This document shows positions 1 through 8,194 of a stretch of DNA of 17,233 nt, one piece after another (the stretch's first letter is position 1; each line of letters starts with the position of its first letter). The stretch spans positions 1 to 17,233 of the forward strand of contig JAGQVC010000008.1 in NCBI GenBank assembly GCA_020438185.1. Reading direction: 5' to 3'. The stretch comes from Bacteroidota bacterium. GTDB lineage: Bacteria > Bacteroidota > Bacteroidia > M30B66. The position numbers were made by a program, and so were the translations under genes. The notes under the pieces were generated by a model that did no database searches, was not told where the DNA came from, and saw nothing but the letters and a program-made list of their open reading frames with translations.

Positions 1-3000
1 ATCTTCAACGTTATCAGAAAAACCTTCAGGTCCATCCCATGAATAATCAAAAGGTCCTATTCCTCCTTCTACGGTTAGATCAATTGATCCTGTTTGCAAA
101 CCACATATTGTACCTTCGGTATTAAAAGATAGAGTTGGCTGATTTTCATAAATCAACGTTACACTTTCATTAGCCGTACATCCGTTTCCATCATTTACAG
201 TTACAGAATATTCTCCAGGTGCAAGATTAGAAAGATCCTGTGTGGAAGCGAATGCGTTGCCGTCAAGAGTCCAGTTATAAGTGATTGGATTTGTCGCATT
301 TGTCAGCGTCAAATCAATGCTACCTGTATCGCTGTTGCATGTAGGGTTAACCGAAACAAGCTCTGCAACGATGGCCACACTTGGAGCAATTGTGAAAGTT
401 GAATCATCAGAACAACCGTTTAAGTCGGTTAATGTTAAAGTATAATCACCTGCTGGCAAATTAATTCTGTCCAGGGTAGCTGTATTATCATCGCTCCATT
501 CAAAATCAATTGGCGCTGTTCCTCCTACTATTGTAATGTCAATGATACCGTTATTCTGACCGCAGGTAGTATTCACCTTGGTTGCAGTAATAATTGGTGG
601 ATTATCTAAAGTAATTTGTGCAGAAGCGGTTACTTCACATCCAGAGGTGTTATCATTTAAAACCAGGTTATAGGTACCAATTGACAAATCAGATAAATCT
701 TCTGATGAAGAAGTGAAACCGTCCGGACCAGTCCAGCTATATGTGTAATCTCCAGTTCCATCAGTAACCGTAATATCAATCGCACCTGAAGTGGAAATAC
801 AAGAAGAAGGACTTACACTGAGTTCAATATTTGGCTCATTGCTGTTAGTTACCTGAGCTGAACTTTCTGCCACACAAGTGTTGTCAGCTGCATCTGTAAC
901 AGTAATTGAATATTCTCCTTCCGGGACTCCTGCCAGGTTTTCCAAATCAGATCCATTACTCCATTCATATATATATGTACCGGATCCACCATTAACAGTT
1001 AAATCAACACCACCATCACTATTGCCGCAAGTCGAGTTTAATGCAACAAGTTCCAGGGTCAATGAATTAACCGGAGCCAATGTCGCTTCAACAGTTTGCT
1101 GGCAAGTTGCGTCATCAGTAATAATAATAGTATATGTTCCAGCTGCCAGATTAGATGCTGATGAACCTGTTTCGTCAGTATTGGGAGACCAGGCAAATTG
1201 AAAAGGAGCACTTCCTCCAGTTATATCAATTGTAACTGAGCCGCCATTTGGATTCGCACAAGTCGGGTTCTGCGAAACAGCTTCTGCCTGAAACTGATTC
1301 TCATCAATCACTGTTTCAGATATTTCTATTTCACAACCACCTTCATCCGAAACTACAACTGAATATGACCCGCTGCTTAAGCCGATAATAGATGAAGTAG
1401 TATCACCTGTTGACCATAAATAAGAAATCTGACCTGTACCAGTTCCGGGAGCTACATTTACAGTGATTGAACCAATTGATTCATTACATAATGAATTAAC
1501 TACATCTGTAGTAATCTCTGGAGAATTAGCGTTTTCAACTGATGCAGAGCCATTCACAACGCATGTTGTTGTCAGATCTGTTACCTGAACTGAGTATGCT
1601 CCTTCTGACAAATCAGCTATATCTTCAGTTGTTTCTCCACCTGGGGTCCAAATGAATTCAAAATTGCCGCTTCCTCCGGTAATTATCAAATCGATGCTTC
1701 CGTTATCAGCAGCGCAGCTGGCATCGGTAACCTGAAGTTCAAGCTCTGGTTCATCCGTGTTAACAATTGTAAATGTACTATCGGCAGTACAACCGTTAGC
1801 GTCGGTTACAGTTACTGTGTATGCACCAGCAGCAAGCTCTGAAATAAGTGCAGTTTCATCACCGGTTGACCATAAAAAAGTATAGTCAGGCATACCGGCA
1901 CTTGCAGTGGCTTCGATTGATCCAATTGGAGTTGCGCAAATAGTATTCTCAATTGTTCCGTCAACTACAGGACTTTCAAGTGTAGTTACATCAGCGTTAC
2001 TGTTAGCCTGACAAACTCCTGCAGGAGACGTATATGTAATATTGTATGTAGTATTACCGGAAGCTCCGGAGATTACACCTGTTGCTGAATTAATCTCAGC
2101 ATCATCGGAAGGAGCATTTGTGAATGAATAAGTTCCACCTGGAGCAAAACCCAATTCAGTAACAGGCAATTCCGAACTGTTGTTGGAACAAAAAGGATCA
2201 ATTGAAAAGCCGGTGATATCAGAAGTATTTACTGTAACTTCCGTTACAGATGAACTTTCACAAAAATCACCAACAACGGTATACATTATATTATATGTAC
2301 TACCATTAACCGCATTAGTAATAATACCTGTGTTGGCATCAACTAAAGCCCCATCACCAGGATCTGTTTCGAAAGAAAACATTCCTCCTGTTTCAAACTC
2401 AGGCGACAGAACTGGTGCTCCCGAAACTGGTCCGCAAAACGGAATGTATGAGAAGTCAGTTACAGGTCTAGGTGCTGTTTGAATGGTCACTAAACCTGAA
2501 TTACCATTTGATCCGCAATTTGTAGGGAAGTTGTCTGTTATTCCAATTACCTGATAAAAGCCGGGGTCAGAAGTGTAAAACTGGTAAGCATATGTTGCAG
2601 GTTGAGAACCTGGAATCAGCGTCCCTACATCGTTTACTGTTACAAAATTAAATCCGTCAGGTGTATAAAATATATCAAAAGGAGGCGTTCCTCCCTGAAT
2701 AAGAATTCCAAGTTCAGCTGAATCACCTTCACAAATTGTAACTGTTGTGTCAGCCGTAGTTACTAGTTGATTATCTTCATAATAACCTAGAAAAGTAAAA
2801 ATCGCATCATTAACTTCGATGCAAACAGGAACTGAAGAGCTTGCGCAACCGTTTGCCCCTGTAACTTGCGTGTAATAACAGCCTGCATCAACAACACCGA
2901 TAAATGGATTAGTATTTACACCACCAGGAAACCATAAATTACCATTTGCGGAGCTGGAAGAAATGAATGTTGTAGCAGAACCATAACAAAACGCGGTTGG

Positions 3001-3510
3001 ACCATTCAGGTTAACCGATGGAATTGGAGGTGCTACCAAAGTGTTGATGGTAATACCTGAACCGTTGTCCAAACCCGTAATCGCTGGTGCAGTGCTATTC
3101 ACCCTTATTCTGTAATTTGTCCCAGCTGGCAAACCGGAAGGAATCAGAGCATACACATATGAATCATTAACAACTCCGGCTAGCGAAACGTTACCAATAT
3201 TTATCGGACTCGCAAAACTTCCATTCTGATCAGAAAGCTGAGCTATAAAGCTGTTGCCCGGATCAAAGTTAACTCCGCCGGCATCAAAGTTCACAACAAC
3301 TGTCGAACCGTAACAAAGTGTACCAGTTACAGGAAGTGTGATAATTTCATTTGCTCCGGCAATATCATTTACATCAGGAATGCTTGCTTCTGCTGAGCTA
3401 ACAGTTTTTTCCGCGTCGAGGTTTAAAACCCCGGCAGGTCCGGCAAAGGATCCTGAAACTGAAGCAAAAAAGCTAAAGGAGAACAGAGTCAGGTAAATAT
3501 TTCTTTTCAT
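1..3510 (-). CDS. Giant secreted SprB-repeat surface protein (adhesin-like), C-terminus beyond left edge
   Basis: The frame is open for 1170 codons from ATG at 3510 to base 1, so the gene is partial and its C-terminus, including any T9SS sorting domain, is outside the window. Residues 1-23 look like a signal peptide (MKRNIYLTLFSFSFF, small residues after). Residues about 55-145 form a surface module with the signature FIAQLSDQNGSF and YRIRV. Residues about 352-428 and 432-510 are a tandem pair of Ig-like domains sharing PFC, GG-FSF or GG-YSF, and ATG-I motifs. From about residue 515 come eight complete repeats of about 75 residues and a ninth cut off, each with an early Cys, a GSI-D-T-GG stretch, a YxW-S core, a G-Y-V-TD motif and a late GC. 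This is the SprB repeat, known from the Flavobacterium gliding adhesin SprB and many other T9SS-exported proteins. Export and cell-surface location are inferred; a role in gliding or adhesion is only suggested by the family. Confidence 0.9.
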   Translation of the reverse strand, partial: MKRNIYLTLFSFSFFASVSGSFAGPAGVLNLDAEKTVSSAEASIPDVNDIAGANEIITLPVTGTLCYGSTVVVNFDAGGVNFDPGNSFIAQLSDQNGSFASPINIGNVSLAGVVNDSYVYALIPSGLPAGTNYRIRVNSTAPAITGLDNGSGITINTLVAPPIPSVNLNGPTAFCYGSATTFISSSSANGNLWFPGGVNTNPFIGVVDAGCYYTQVTGANGCASSSVPVCIEVNDAIFTFLGYYEDNQLVTTADTTVTICEGDSAELGILIQGGTPPFDIFYTPDGFNFVTVNDVGTLIPGSQPATYAYQFYTSDPGFYQVIGITDNFPTNCGSNGNSGLVTIQTAPRPVTDFSYIPFCGPVSGAPVLSPEFETGGMFSFETDPGDGALVDANTGIITNAVNGSTYNIMYTVVGDFCESSSVTEVTVNTSDITGFSIDPFCSNNSSELPVTELGFAPGGTYSFTNAPSDDAEINSATGVISGASGNTTYNITYTSPAGVCQANSNADVTTLESPVVDGTIENTICATPIGSIEATASAGMPDYTFLWSTGDETALISELAAGAYTVTVTDANGCTADSTFTIVNTDEPELELQVTDASCAADNGSIDLIITGGSGNFEFIWTPGGETTEDIADLSEGAYSVQVTDLTTTCVVNGSASVENANSPEITTDVVNSLCNESIGSITVNVAPGTGTGQISYLWSTGDTTSSIIGLSSGSYSVVVSDEGGCEIEISETVIDENQFQAEAVSQNPTCANPNGGSVTIDITGGSAPFQFAWSPNTDETGSSASNLAAGTYTIIITDDATCQQTVEATLAPVNSLTLELVALNSTCGNSDGGVDLTVNGGSGTYIYEWSNGSDLENLAGVPEGEYSITVTDAADNTCVAESSAQVTNSNEPNIELSVSPSSCISTSGAIDITVTDGTGDYTYSWTGPDGFTSSSEDLSDLSIGTYNLVLNDNTSGCEVTASAQITLDNPPIITATKVNTTCGQNNGIIDITIVGGTAPIDFEWSDDNTATLDRINLPAGDYTLTLTDLNGCSDDSTFTIAPSVAIVAELVSVNPTCNSDTGSIDLTLTNATNPITYNWTLDGNAFASTQDLSNLAPGEYSVTVNDGNGCTANESVTLIYENQPTLSFNTEGTICGLQTGSIDLTVEGGIGPFDYSWDGPEGFSDNVED

Positions 3511-3532
3511 AGAAATGTGGTTATGCGACGGG

Positions 3533-3540
3533 CAAAAATA
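3533..3540 (-). promoter_or_regulatory. Candidate -7 promoter element (TATTTTTG) for the SprB-repeat gene
   Basis: On the minus strand TATTTTTG fits the Bacteroidota -7 consensus TAnnTTTG and lies 22 nt upstream of the ATG at 3510, which would give a short 5' leader. There is no TTTG -33 box at the usual distance, only a T-rich tract (complement of 3557-3564), so this is a moderate call. Confidence 0.4.
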
Positions 3541-3696
3541 ATCAGATACTTCAGATAAAAAAAAGTTCGAACATCTCAAATATCGGCATTTAAGCCAATT
3601 TTAATATGCTCAGGCTTTTACAAATTAATCAAGTTTGTTAACCAAGGGCAACAAATTAGCATCTTATTCATTGTCAGTCTGTTGAAATAATATAAA

Positions 3697-5028
3697 TCAA
3701 TGTCTGATCATTACTTTGTGAACAAAATAATTTGTTCCGCTCCAAATTTGAATCATATAAACGCCGGAATCAGTTGTTGAAACGTCGAGCGTGGAATTAT
3801 TGAAGTCTTCCTTAACAATACGGCCACTTAAATCTCTTAACTCAAGTTTTGTTACTTCGTCATGATTTGTTTTAAACATAACTTGAATTTGATCATTTGC
3901 CGGATTTGGGTATACCAGAATTTCAGGTTTGCCGGTATCAAACGCATTACCTGTTCCCAATAACAAATCCTGCCTGAAATTCTCAATAACAAAACGCATA
4001 GCTTCTACTTGCTGACCAGTAAACATGTTCATGCAGTTCTCATCAGAATAATCCATGTAATTCTCAATCATATCGGGCAGGTCGTCGGGATTGTCAGTAC
4101 AAGAATTTGAACTAAGATCGCAGGTTTGCTGAGAAGCTGCCGCTGCAGTTGGCGTGTCGGTCAGTCCGTCATCTTCCGTACAATCTCCATCACCCCAGAT
4201 GTGTCGTAAACCCAGATAATGTCCAATTTCATGTGTTGCTGTTCGACCCTGGTTGACTGTTGCTAGAGGTCCGGTTGTTTCGCCGGTAGGCCCAAAAACA
4301 CCATAATGAATTACGACTCCATCCTGAGCCGGTTCCTCTGCACCGCTGTTTGCAGGCCAGTTTGGAGCTCCTTCAGGTGGGGTGGCAAATCCCAAAACCA
4401 GAGGTGTGTTTATGAATGGAATTGCCATATTGCAAACCCATATGTTCAAATAATGGTTAACGTCCCAGGCGTTAACTCCTCCAGTCGATTCGGACTTCAT
4501 ATCTGTGAGGCTTAACCAGAATGAACCGACAGATGTTTCTGTTCGTGTAATACCTGTTGTAGGATTTCCATCCGGATCAAAATCTGCCAGATAAAATTCA
4601 ATTCCTGCATCAGCAGCAACCGGCATGAACTCCTGTCTAGTCTGCGAGGCGTCAGAATTCAACCTGCGGTAGTCAAGATTCAACCTTTCCATCTGCAGCT
4701 CTACCTGATCGTCACTGATATTCTGTTCTTCAGAATTGTAGATGATATGAACAACAACCGGTATTCTGTAAACTTCACCGTTAAATCGTGAACTGCTGTT
4801 TCTGGCATAATTCTCAATTTCCTGAGCAGCGGCTAAACGCCTTGAGGCATATTCAGGATCTGAAGCTATTCGAAACTCTTCATAGCGCCTTACGGCGCAC
4901 CTTTCAATTTGTTGAGCACTAATATCTGCGTGAAAAATGAGTGCAATTACAACTAATGCAGGAAAACGTAAAAAAAATCCCATCGAGAAAATGTTTCGGG
5001 CAAGATATAAATTATTTGCCCAAAACAT
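3697..5028 (-). CDS. Secreted M43-family zinc metalloprotease with type A T9SS sorting domain
   Basis: 443 residues from ATG 5028. The catalytic site HEIGHYLGLRH (H266, E267, H270, H276) is the extended HExxHxxGxxH zinc motif of metzincins. A downstream YMDYS (M325) is the expected Met-turn, and Cys residues at 283, 303, 310 and 332 could form disulfides. This pattern fits peptidase family M43 (pappalysin/cytophagalysin type), which cleaves proteins outside the cell. Residues about 369-443 form a Por-type C-terminal domain (LVYPNPANDQI, LRDLSGRIV, GVYMIQI), the type A signal for T9SS export. The signal peptide may really begin at the internal ATG at 4983 (MGFFLRFPALVVIALIFHA), giving 428 residues; the 5028 ATG would add 15 residues before it. 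The ATG at 5028 lies 4 nt past the stop of the desaturase gene, so co-transcription is likely, though the roles look unrelated. Substrate unknown. Confidence 0.92.
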   Translation of the reverse strand: MFWANNLYLARNIFSMGFFLRFPALVVIALIFHADISAQQIERCAVRRYEEFRIASDPEYASRRLAAAQEIENYARNSSSRFNGEVYRIPVVVHIIYNSEEQNISDDQVELQMERLNLDYRRLNSDASQTRQEFMPVAADAGIEFYLADFDPDGNPTTGITRTETSVGSFWLSLTDMKSESTGGVNAWDVNHYLNIWVCNMAIPFINTPLVLGFATPPEGAPNWPANSGAEEPAQDGVVIHYGVFGPTGETTGPLATVNQGRTATHEIGHYLGLRHIWGDGDCTEDDGLTDTPTAAAASQQTCDLSSNSCTDNPDDLPDMIENYMDYSDENCMNMFTGQQVEAMRFVIENFRQDLLLGTGNAFDTGKPEILVYPNPANDQIQVMFKTNHDEVTKLELRDLSGRIVKEDFNNSTLDVSTTDSGVYMIQIWSGTNYFVHKVMIRH

Positions 5029-5032
5029 CTAT

Positions 5033-6514
5033 TTAATTCTTCAATGGAAACTCCTTCATTAATTCAGCAGCAACAACTTGTCCTGATATTAAAGCCGGCG
5101 GCACCCCCGGACCGGGAACCGTCAACTGCCCTGTGTAATAAAGGTTCGAAATTTTCTTGCTTTTCAATCCGGGTTTTAAAATCGCTGTTTGTTTCAAAGT
5201 ATTGGCCAGTCCATATGCATTTCCTTTAAACGAACCATACTCATTAATAAAGTCATTATATGCAAAATCCCTTCTATAAACAATGTGTTCTGTAATTGCT
5301 TCACCAGTAATTTTCTCTATTCTTTCCAAAATCATTTGAAAATATTTTTCTCTGATTTCAGACGTATCTGATAAACCGGATGCAACAGGCACCAATAAAA
5401 ACAGATTTTCCATTCCATCCGGAGCACCAGAGGCATCGGTTGCTGTTGTCATTGAAGCGTAAAACAAAGGTGAATCAGGCCATTCAGGCTTTTTATAAAT
5501 TTGATGCGCATGATGCTCAAAAGGAGCATCAAAAAACAAATTGTGATGTGATAAACCTTTTATTCTTTTATTTATTCCCAGGTAATAAATTAGTGAGGAA
5601 GGAGCCATAACACGAGAATTCCAATATTTTTCAGAATACGATCTCGCCTCCGGCGGAAGCAGATTTTTTTCAGTGTAATGATAATCGGCTGATGAAACAA
5701 CTGCATCTGCTTTATAAATTTGATTTCCGCACTTCACTCCGGTCACTTTTCCTGATTCAAGAATGATCGAACTCACTGCACTGTCAAATTTAAATTTCAC
5801 TCCTTGTTCGTCTGCTATTTTCTTCATAGCTCCAACAATCTGAACCATTCCACCTTGAGGAAACCAGGTTCCCAGAACTAAGTCTGCGTAATTCATCAGA
5901 CTGTAAAGAGCTGGAGTATTTTGGGGAGTTGCACCAAGAAAAAGCACCGGAAATTCAAGAATCTGAATCAGTTTTTTATTCTGTGTAACCTTTCTGACAT
6001 GTTTCGACAAACTGCTAAATACATCCAGTTTAAAAACGCCGGAAATCAATTGTAAATCGATAAACTCCGACCAGTTTCGCCCAGGTTTGTACACCAGTTT
6101 ATTTATTCCAACTTCATATTTATAACCAGCCTCCTCCAAAAATTTCTTTAACCTGATTCCGCTTCCAGGATCTTCGGTTTCAAACAAATCAATTAGTTGA
6201 TCCATATCAGCCGGAACATCAATTCTTTCATCTTTGCTCCAGAAAACAGAATATGAAGGATCCAGCCTAATCAAATTATAAAAATCAGAAGTTTTGTAAC
6301 CAAAGCGGTTGTAATATTTTTCAAAAACATCCGGCATCCAATACCAGCTTGGCCCCATGTCGAATTTAAACCCCATTTGTTCAAAAGCCCGCGCCCTGCC
6401 TCCTGCTTCAGAATGCTTTTCCAACACTGTAACGTCATATCCCTGAGAAGCTAAAGTTGTTGCAACTGAAAGCCCTGAGAACCCGGCGCCAAGAACTAAA
6501 ACAGATTTTGCCAT
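5033..6514 (-). CDS. crtI: Phytoene desaturase family (CrtI-like) carotenoid oxidoreductase
   Basis: 493 residues, the usual length for bacterial CrtI. The N-terminus has the dinucleotide-binding fold GAGFSGL (residues 9-15), the acidic E32 that contacts the ribose, and GGRA at 38-41. The C-terminus has TGQLTVPGPGVPP (461-473), the conserved FAD-binding end of the CrtI family. Such enzymes introduce double bonds into phytoene or related carotenes at the membrane, giving coloured carotenoids. The family also holds later-acting desaturases and ketolases (CrtD, CrtN, CrtO types), and the exact step cannot be read from this sequence. No phytoene synthase, cyclase or hydroxylase gene lies in the window, so it is not in a visible carotenoid cluster. 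The ATG at 6514 is 73 bp from the divergent small gene and no clear promoter consensus was found there. The metalloprotease gene follows almost without a gap. Confidence 0.88.
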   Translation of the reverse strand: MAKSVLVLGAGFSGLSVATTLASQGYDVTVLEKHSEAGGRARAFEQMGFKFDMGPSWYWMPDVFEKYYNRFGYKTSDFYNLIRLDPSYSVFWSKDERIDVPADMDQLIDLFETEDPGSGIRLKKFLEEAGYKYEVGINKLVYKPGRNWSEFIDLQLISGVFKLDVFSSLSKHVRKVTQNKKLIQILEFPVLFLGATPQNTPALYSLMNYADLVLGTWFPQGGMVQIVGAMKKIADEQGVKFKFDSAVSSIILESGKVTGVKCGNQIYKADAVVSSADYHYTEKNLLPPEARSYSEKYWNSRVMAPSSLIYYLGINKRIKGLSHHNLFFDAPFEHHAHQIYKKPEWPDSPLFYASMTTATDASGAPDGMENLFLLVPVASGLSDTSEIREKYFQMILERIEKITGEAITEHIVYRRDFAYNDFINEYGSFKGNAYGLANTLKQTAILKPGLKSKKISNLYYTGQLTVPGPGVPPALISGQVVAAELMKEFPLKN

Positions 6515-6587
6515 TTTTCTATTTTTGCAATATTAGAAACTCCGAACATATAAGTGAAAATAATGTTTTACCATAGTTCAATTTAGT

Positions 6588-6839
6588 ATGAATTTCCCTC
6601 TTTACAGAAAATATTCCGATGGTAATACTATTTTCAGAATAGAATCCATTAACTCTTTCACTGAATATAAAAAAACAGGCAAATACCTGCTTGAGCATAA
6701 AATTGTATGTGAATTATATCCGGAAAAATTATTTTTAAATGATCTGATTCATTTAAATCATGAGAATGTAATAGAAATAACTGAAGAAAATTTTAATACA
6801 ATTAAAAATGACTGGGAATTAAATCTTATTAAACACTAA
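6588..6839 (+). CDS. Small AT-rich hypothetical protein (83 aa)
   Basis: Encodes 83 residues beginning MNFPLYRKYSDG and ending in a charged tail. No signal peptide or membrane segment is seen. The protein is rich in Asn, Glu, Lys, Ile and aromatic residues and looks like a small soluble alpha/beta protein. From memory, short Bacteroidota hypotheticals often start with a P-L-Y-R-K-Y motif followed by an F-x-I strand, so I believe this is a real conserved family of unknown function; this was not searched. It is the only gene between two minus-strand genes, divergent from the desaturase and convergent with the acyltransferase. Base composition is extreme: 41 G/C in the 180 bases 6661-6840, much lower than the large genes around it. 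This may reflect a short peripheral gene or a transferred one. Function is unknown. Confidence 0.65.
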   Translation: MNFPLYRKYSDGNTIFRIESINSFTEYKKTGKYLLEHKIVCELYPEKLFLNDLIHLNHENVIEITEENFNTIKNDWELNLIKH

Positions 6840-6874
6840 TTTCAGGTTAAAATAAAAAATAGTTGCCTGAGATT
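6838..6874. terminator. Possible bidirectional hairpin between convergent genes
   Basis: AATTTCAGG (6838-6846) and CCTGAGATT (6866-6874) can form a 9-bp stem with one G-U pair around an A-rich 19-nt loop. It spans the short gap between the plus-strand small gene and the minus-strand acyltransferase, where a shared terminator would be expected. The T tracts on either side are weak, so efficiency is doubtful. Confidence 0.35.
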
Positions 6875-8034
6875 TAAATTGCCCCGATATTAATTTTATT
6901 AATTATCGGGTTTGCATAAATATCAATAAAATACGGTTTTAATTCTTCAAATCCAAACTCAAACCCAGCCAACTCAAAATCCATCAAATCATTAAATATA
7001 TTTAATTGTTCAGAGGTAAATAAATCATTAAACCTATTATCGCCTGTTTTAAGATAATATGCTACATAGTTATTCGGAAATAAATGATAACTTCCAATAA
7101 TTAATTCATCAATTTTAATTGCCAAATTTTTTATCGAATCATTTTTTGAATATCCTTCAAAACAAGAAGAAATTTTATTTTTTTCAAGCGGAGCAGAAAA
7201 TTGAAAATGCACTTTCCCTTTATCGCCTGTTATGCCAATTTGCATGCTGCGTAAATCTTCACCATCTTCTTTTTTATAATTCCCTTGTGAAGCTCGTATG
7301 AACATTTCACGGGCCTTCAGGCCACCACATGGTTCAATTTCATACGAAATTGATACAGGAGCTATATTAAGGGAATTATAAAACGCCGGTATATCTTCAC
7401 CTCTGGCCGACATTCCGAACATTTTAACCAGGCCTGCATGAGTTTTGTCATTTCCATTTTTCGCTCTCCCCTCTTTCTGCGCTATCCAAACCGAAATATT
7501 CTCATCGATAATAGAATGTGATATAAATCCGGAGAGACGCATTGAATATTCGTAAGCAAGCCTCGAATGCACATCGCGGTGCACAATAAAATTCTTGTTG
7601 AGCTTTACTAGATCCTCTATCCAGGGGCGCTGCAAAAGATTGCTTCCAATTGCAATTCTTGTTGTGGGAAAATTGTTCTGATACAACTCGTAATTTAAAA
7701 ATGCTGAGTCCAAAACAATATCTCGGTGGTTCGAAATAAACAGAAATGCTTTTTTCGCATCCAAATTTTCCAGGCCACCGATATTAACTCCATGTGTGGA
7801 TACTTCGATTATTTTTTTTACCGCTGCAGACGCAATAAAATTCTGAAAATCTTCTATGGTTTTGATTTCGGAAATTGCCTGATCCAACCTATCTAAAGGA
7901 GTGTCGGGGAAAACAAATTTTAAAGCAGTATGAAATGAAGGTTGTTGCCTTAATCTCTCAATTGCAGCTGGCACTTCAGAATCGTAGAAAGGCCTGATTG
8001 CATCAAAGTCTGAAATTGGTTTGCCTTCTTCCAT
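6874..8034 (-). CDS. PlsC-like glycerolipid acyltransferase
   Basis: Has the four motifs of the glycerol-phosphate acyltransferase superfamily in order: NHRDIVLD (the NHx4D catalytic motif), FIVHRD, QKEGRAKNG (the EGR block that binds the phosphate of the acceptor) and APVSI. With the start chosen here these begin near residues 102, 149, 186 and 225 of 386. Members transfer an acyl chain to glycerol-3-phosphate or lysophosphatidic acid, or to ornithine-type lipids, at the inner membrane; the acceptor cannot be told from the sequence. The start is uncertain. The frame is open further upstream, with an ATG at 8121 (MFINPDW) and a TTG at 8145. I chose ATG 8034 (MEEGKPISDFDAIRPFYDSE) because the acidic D-x-I-R-P-x-Y-D stretch is how relatives usually begin. 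It is third in a run of minus-strand genes and follows the deacetylase gene. Confidence 0.85.
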   Translation of the reverse strand: MEEGKPISDFDAIRPFYDSEVPAAIERLRQQPSFHTALKFVFPDTPLDRLDQAISEIKTIEDFQNFIASAAVKKIIEVSTHGVNIGGLENLDAKKAFLFISNHRDIVLDSAFLNYELYQNNFPTTRIAIGSNLLQRPWIEDLVKLNKNFIVHRDVHSRLAYEYSMRLSGFISHSIIDENISVWIAQKEGRAKNGNDKTHAGLVKMFGMSARGEDIPAFYNSLNIAPVSISYEIEPCGGLKAREMFIRASQGNYKKEDGEDLRSMQIGITGDKGKVHFQFSAPLEKNKISSCFEGYSKNDSIKNLAIKIDELIIGSYHLFPNNYVAYYLKTGDNRFNDLFTSEQLNIFNDLMDFELAGFEFGFEELKPYFIDIYANPIINKINIGAI

Positions 8035-8155
8035 ACATGCAAGTAAAAAAAGTTTTTTGTTATACGCTTTTTTTAGGAATGAAAAATTTCGAGAGGACAA
8101 CCAATCCGGATTAATGAACATGCACAAAACCCATTTACATATCAATGCTTAATAC

Positions 8156-8172
8156 CCGGAGCGAAAATCCGG
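8156..8172 (-). other. Small GC hairpin downstream of deacetylase stop
   Basis: CCGGA (8156-8160) and TCCGG (8168-8172) form a 5-bp inverted repeat with a 7-nt loop, just past the stop of the deacetylase gene on its strand. Together with the neighbouring inverted repeat at 8176-8194 it makes a two-hairpin block in an AT-rich gap. It could be an mRNA-stabilising or partial transcription-ending structure. No T tract follows directly. Confidence 0.4.
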
Positions 8173-8175
8173 CGC

Positions 8176-8194
8176 TTCAGGGCAGAGCCCTGAA
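8176..8194. repeat. Perfect 7-bp inverted repeat over the deacetylase stop codon
   Basis: TTCAGGG (8176-8182), loop CAGAG, CCCTGAA (8188-8194). It includes the TGA stop (complement of 8177-8179) and the last codons of the deacetylase gene. It may act with the hairpin at 8156-8172 as an intercistronic stop or mRNA-stabilising structure. Confidence 0.5.

Noticed and set aside
1..1980. Regularly spaced similar segments suggesting a CRISPR-like or DNA repeat array
   Set aside because: The similarity is at protein level only (SprB repeats of about 75 codons); there are no identical short direct repeats with unique spacers.
878..2482. Plus-strand open frames of about 100 codons opposite the SprB-repeat gene
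   Set aside because: They are low-complexity antisense readings of a clear minus-strand coding frame and show no protein family features.
3620..3650. TTTGTT/AACAAA inverted repeat after the metalloprotease gene as a terminator
   Set aside because: The stem is only 6 bp, all A/T except one pair, with a 10-nt loop and no T tract after it.
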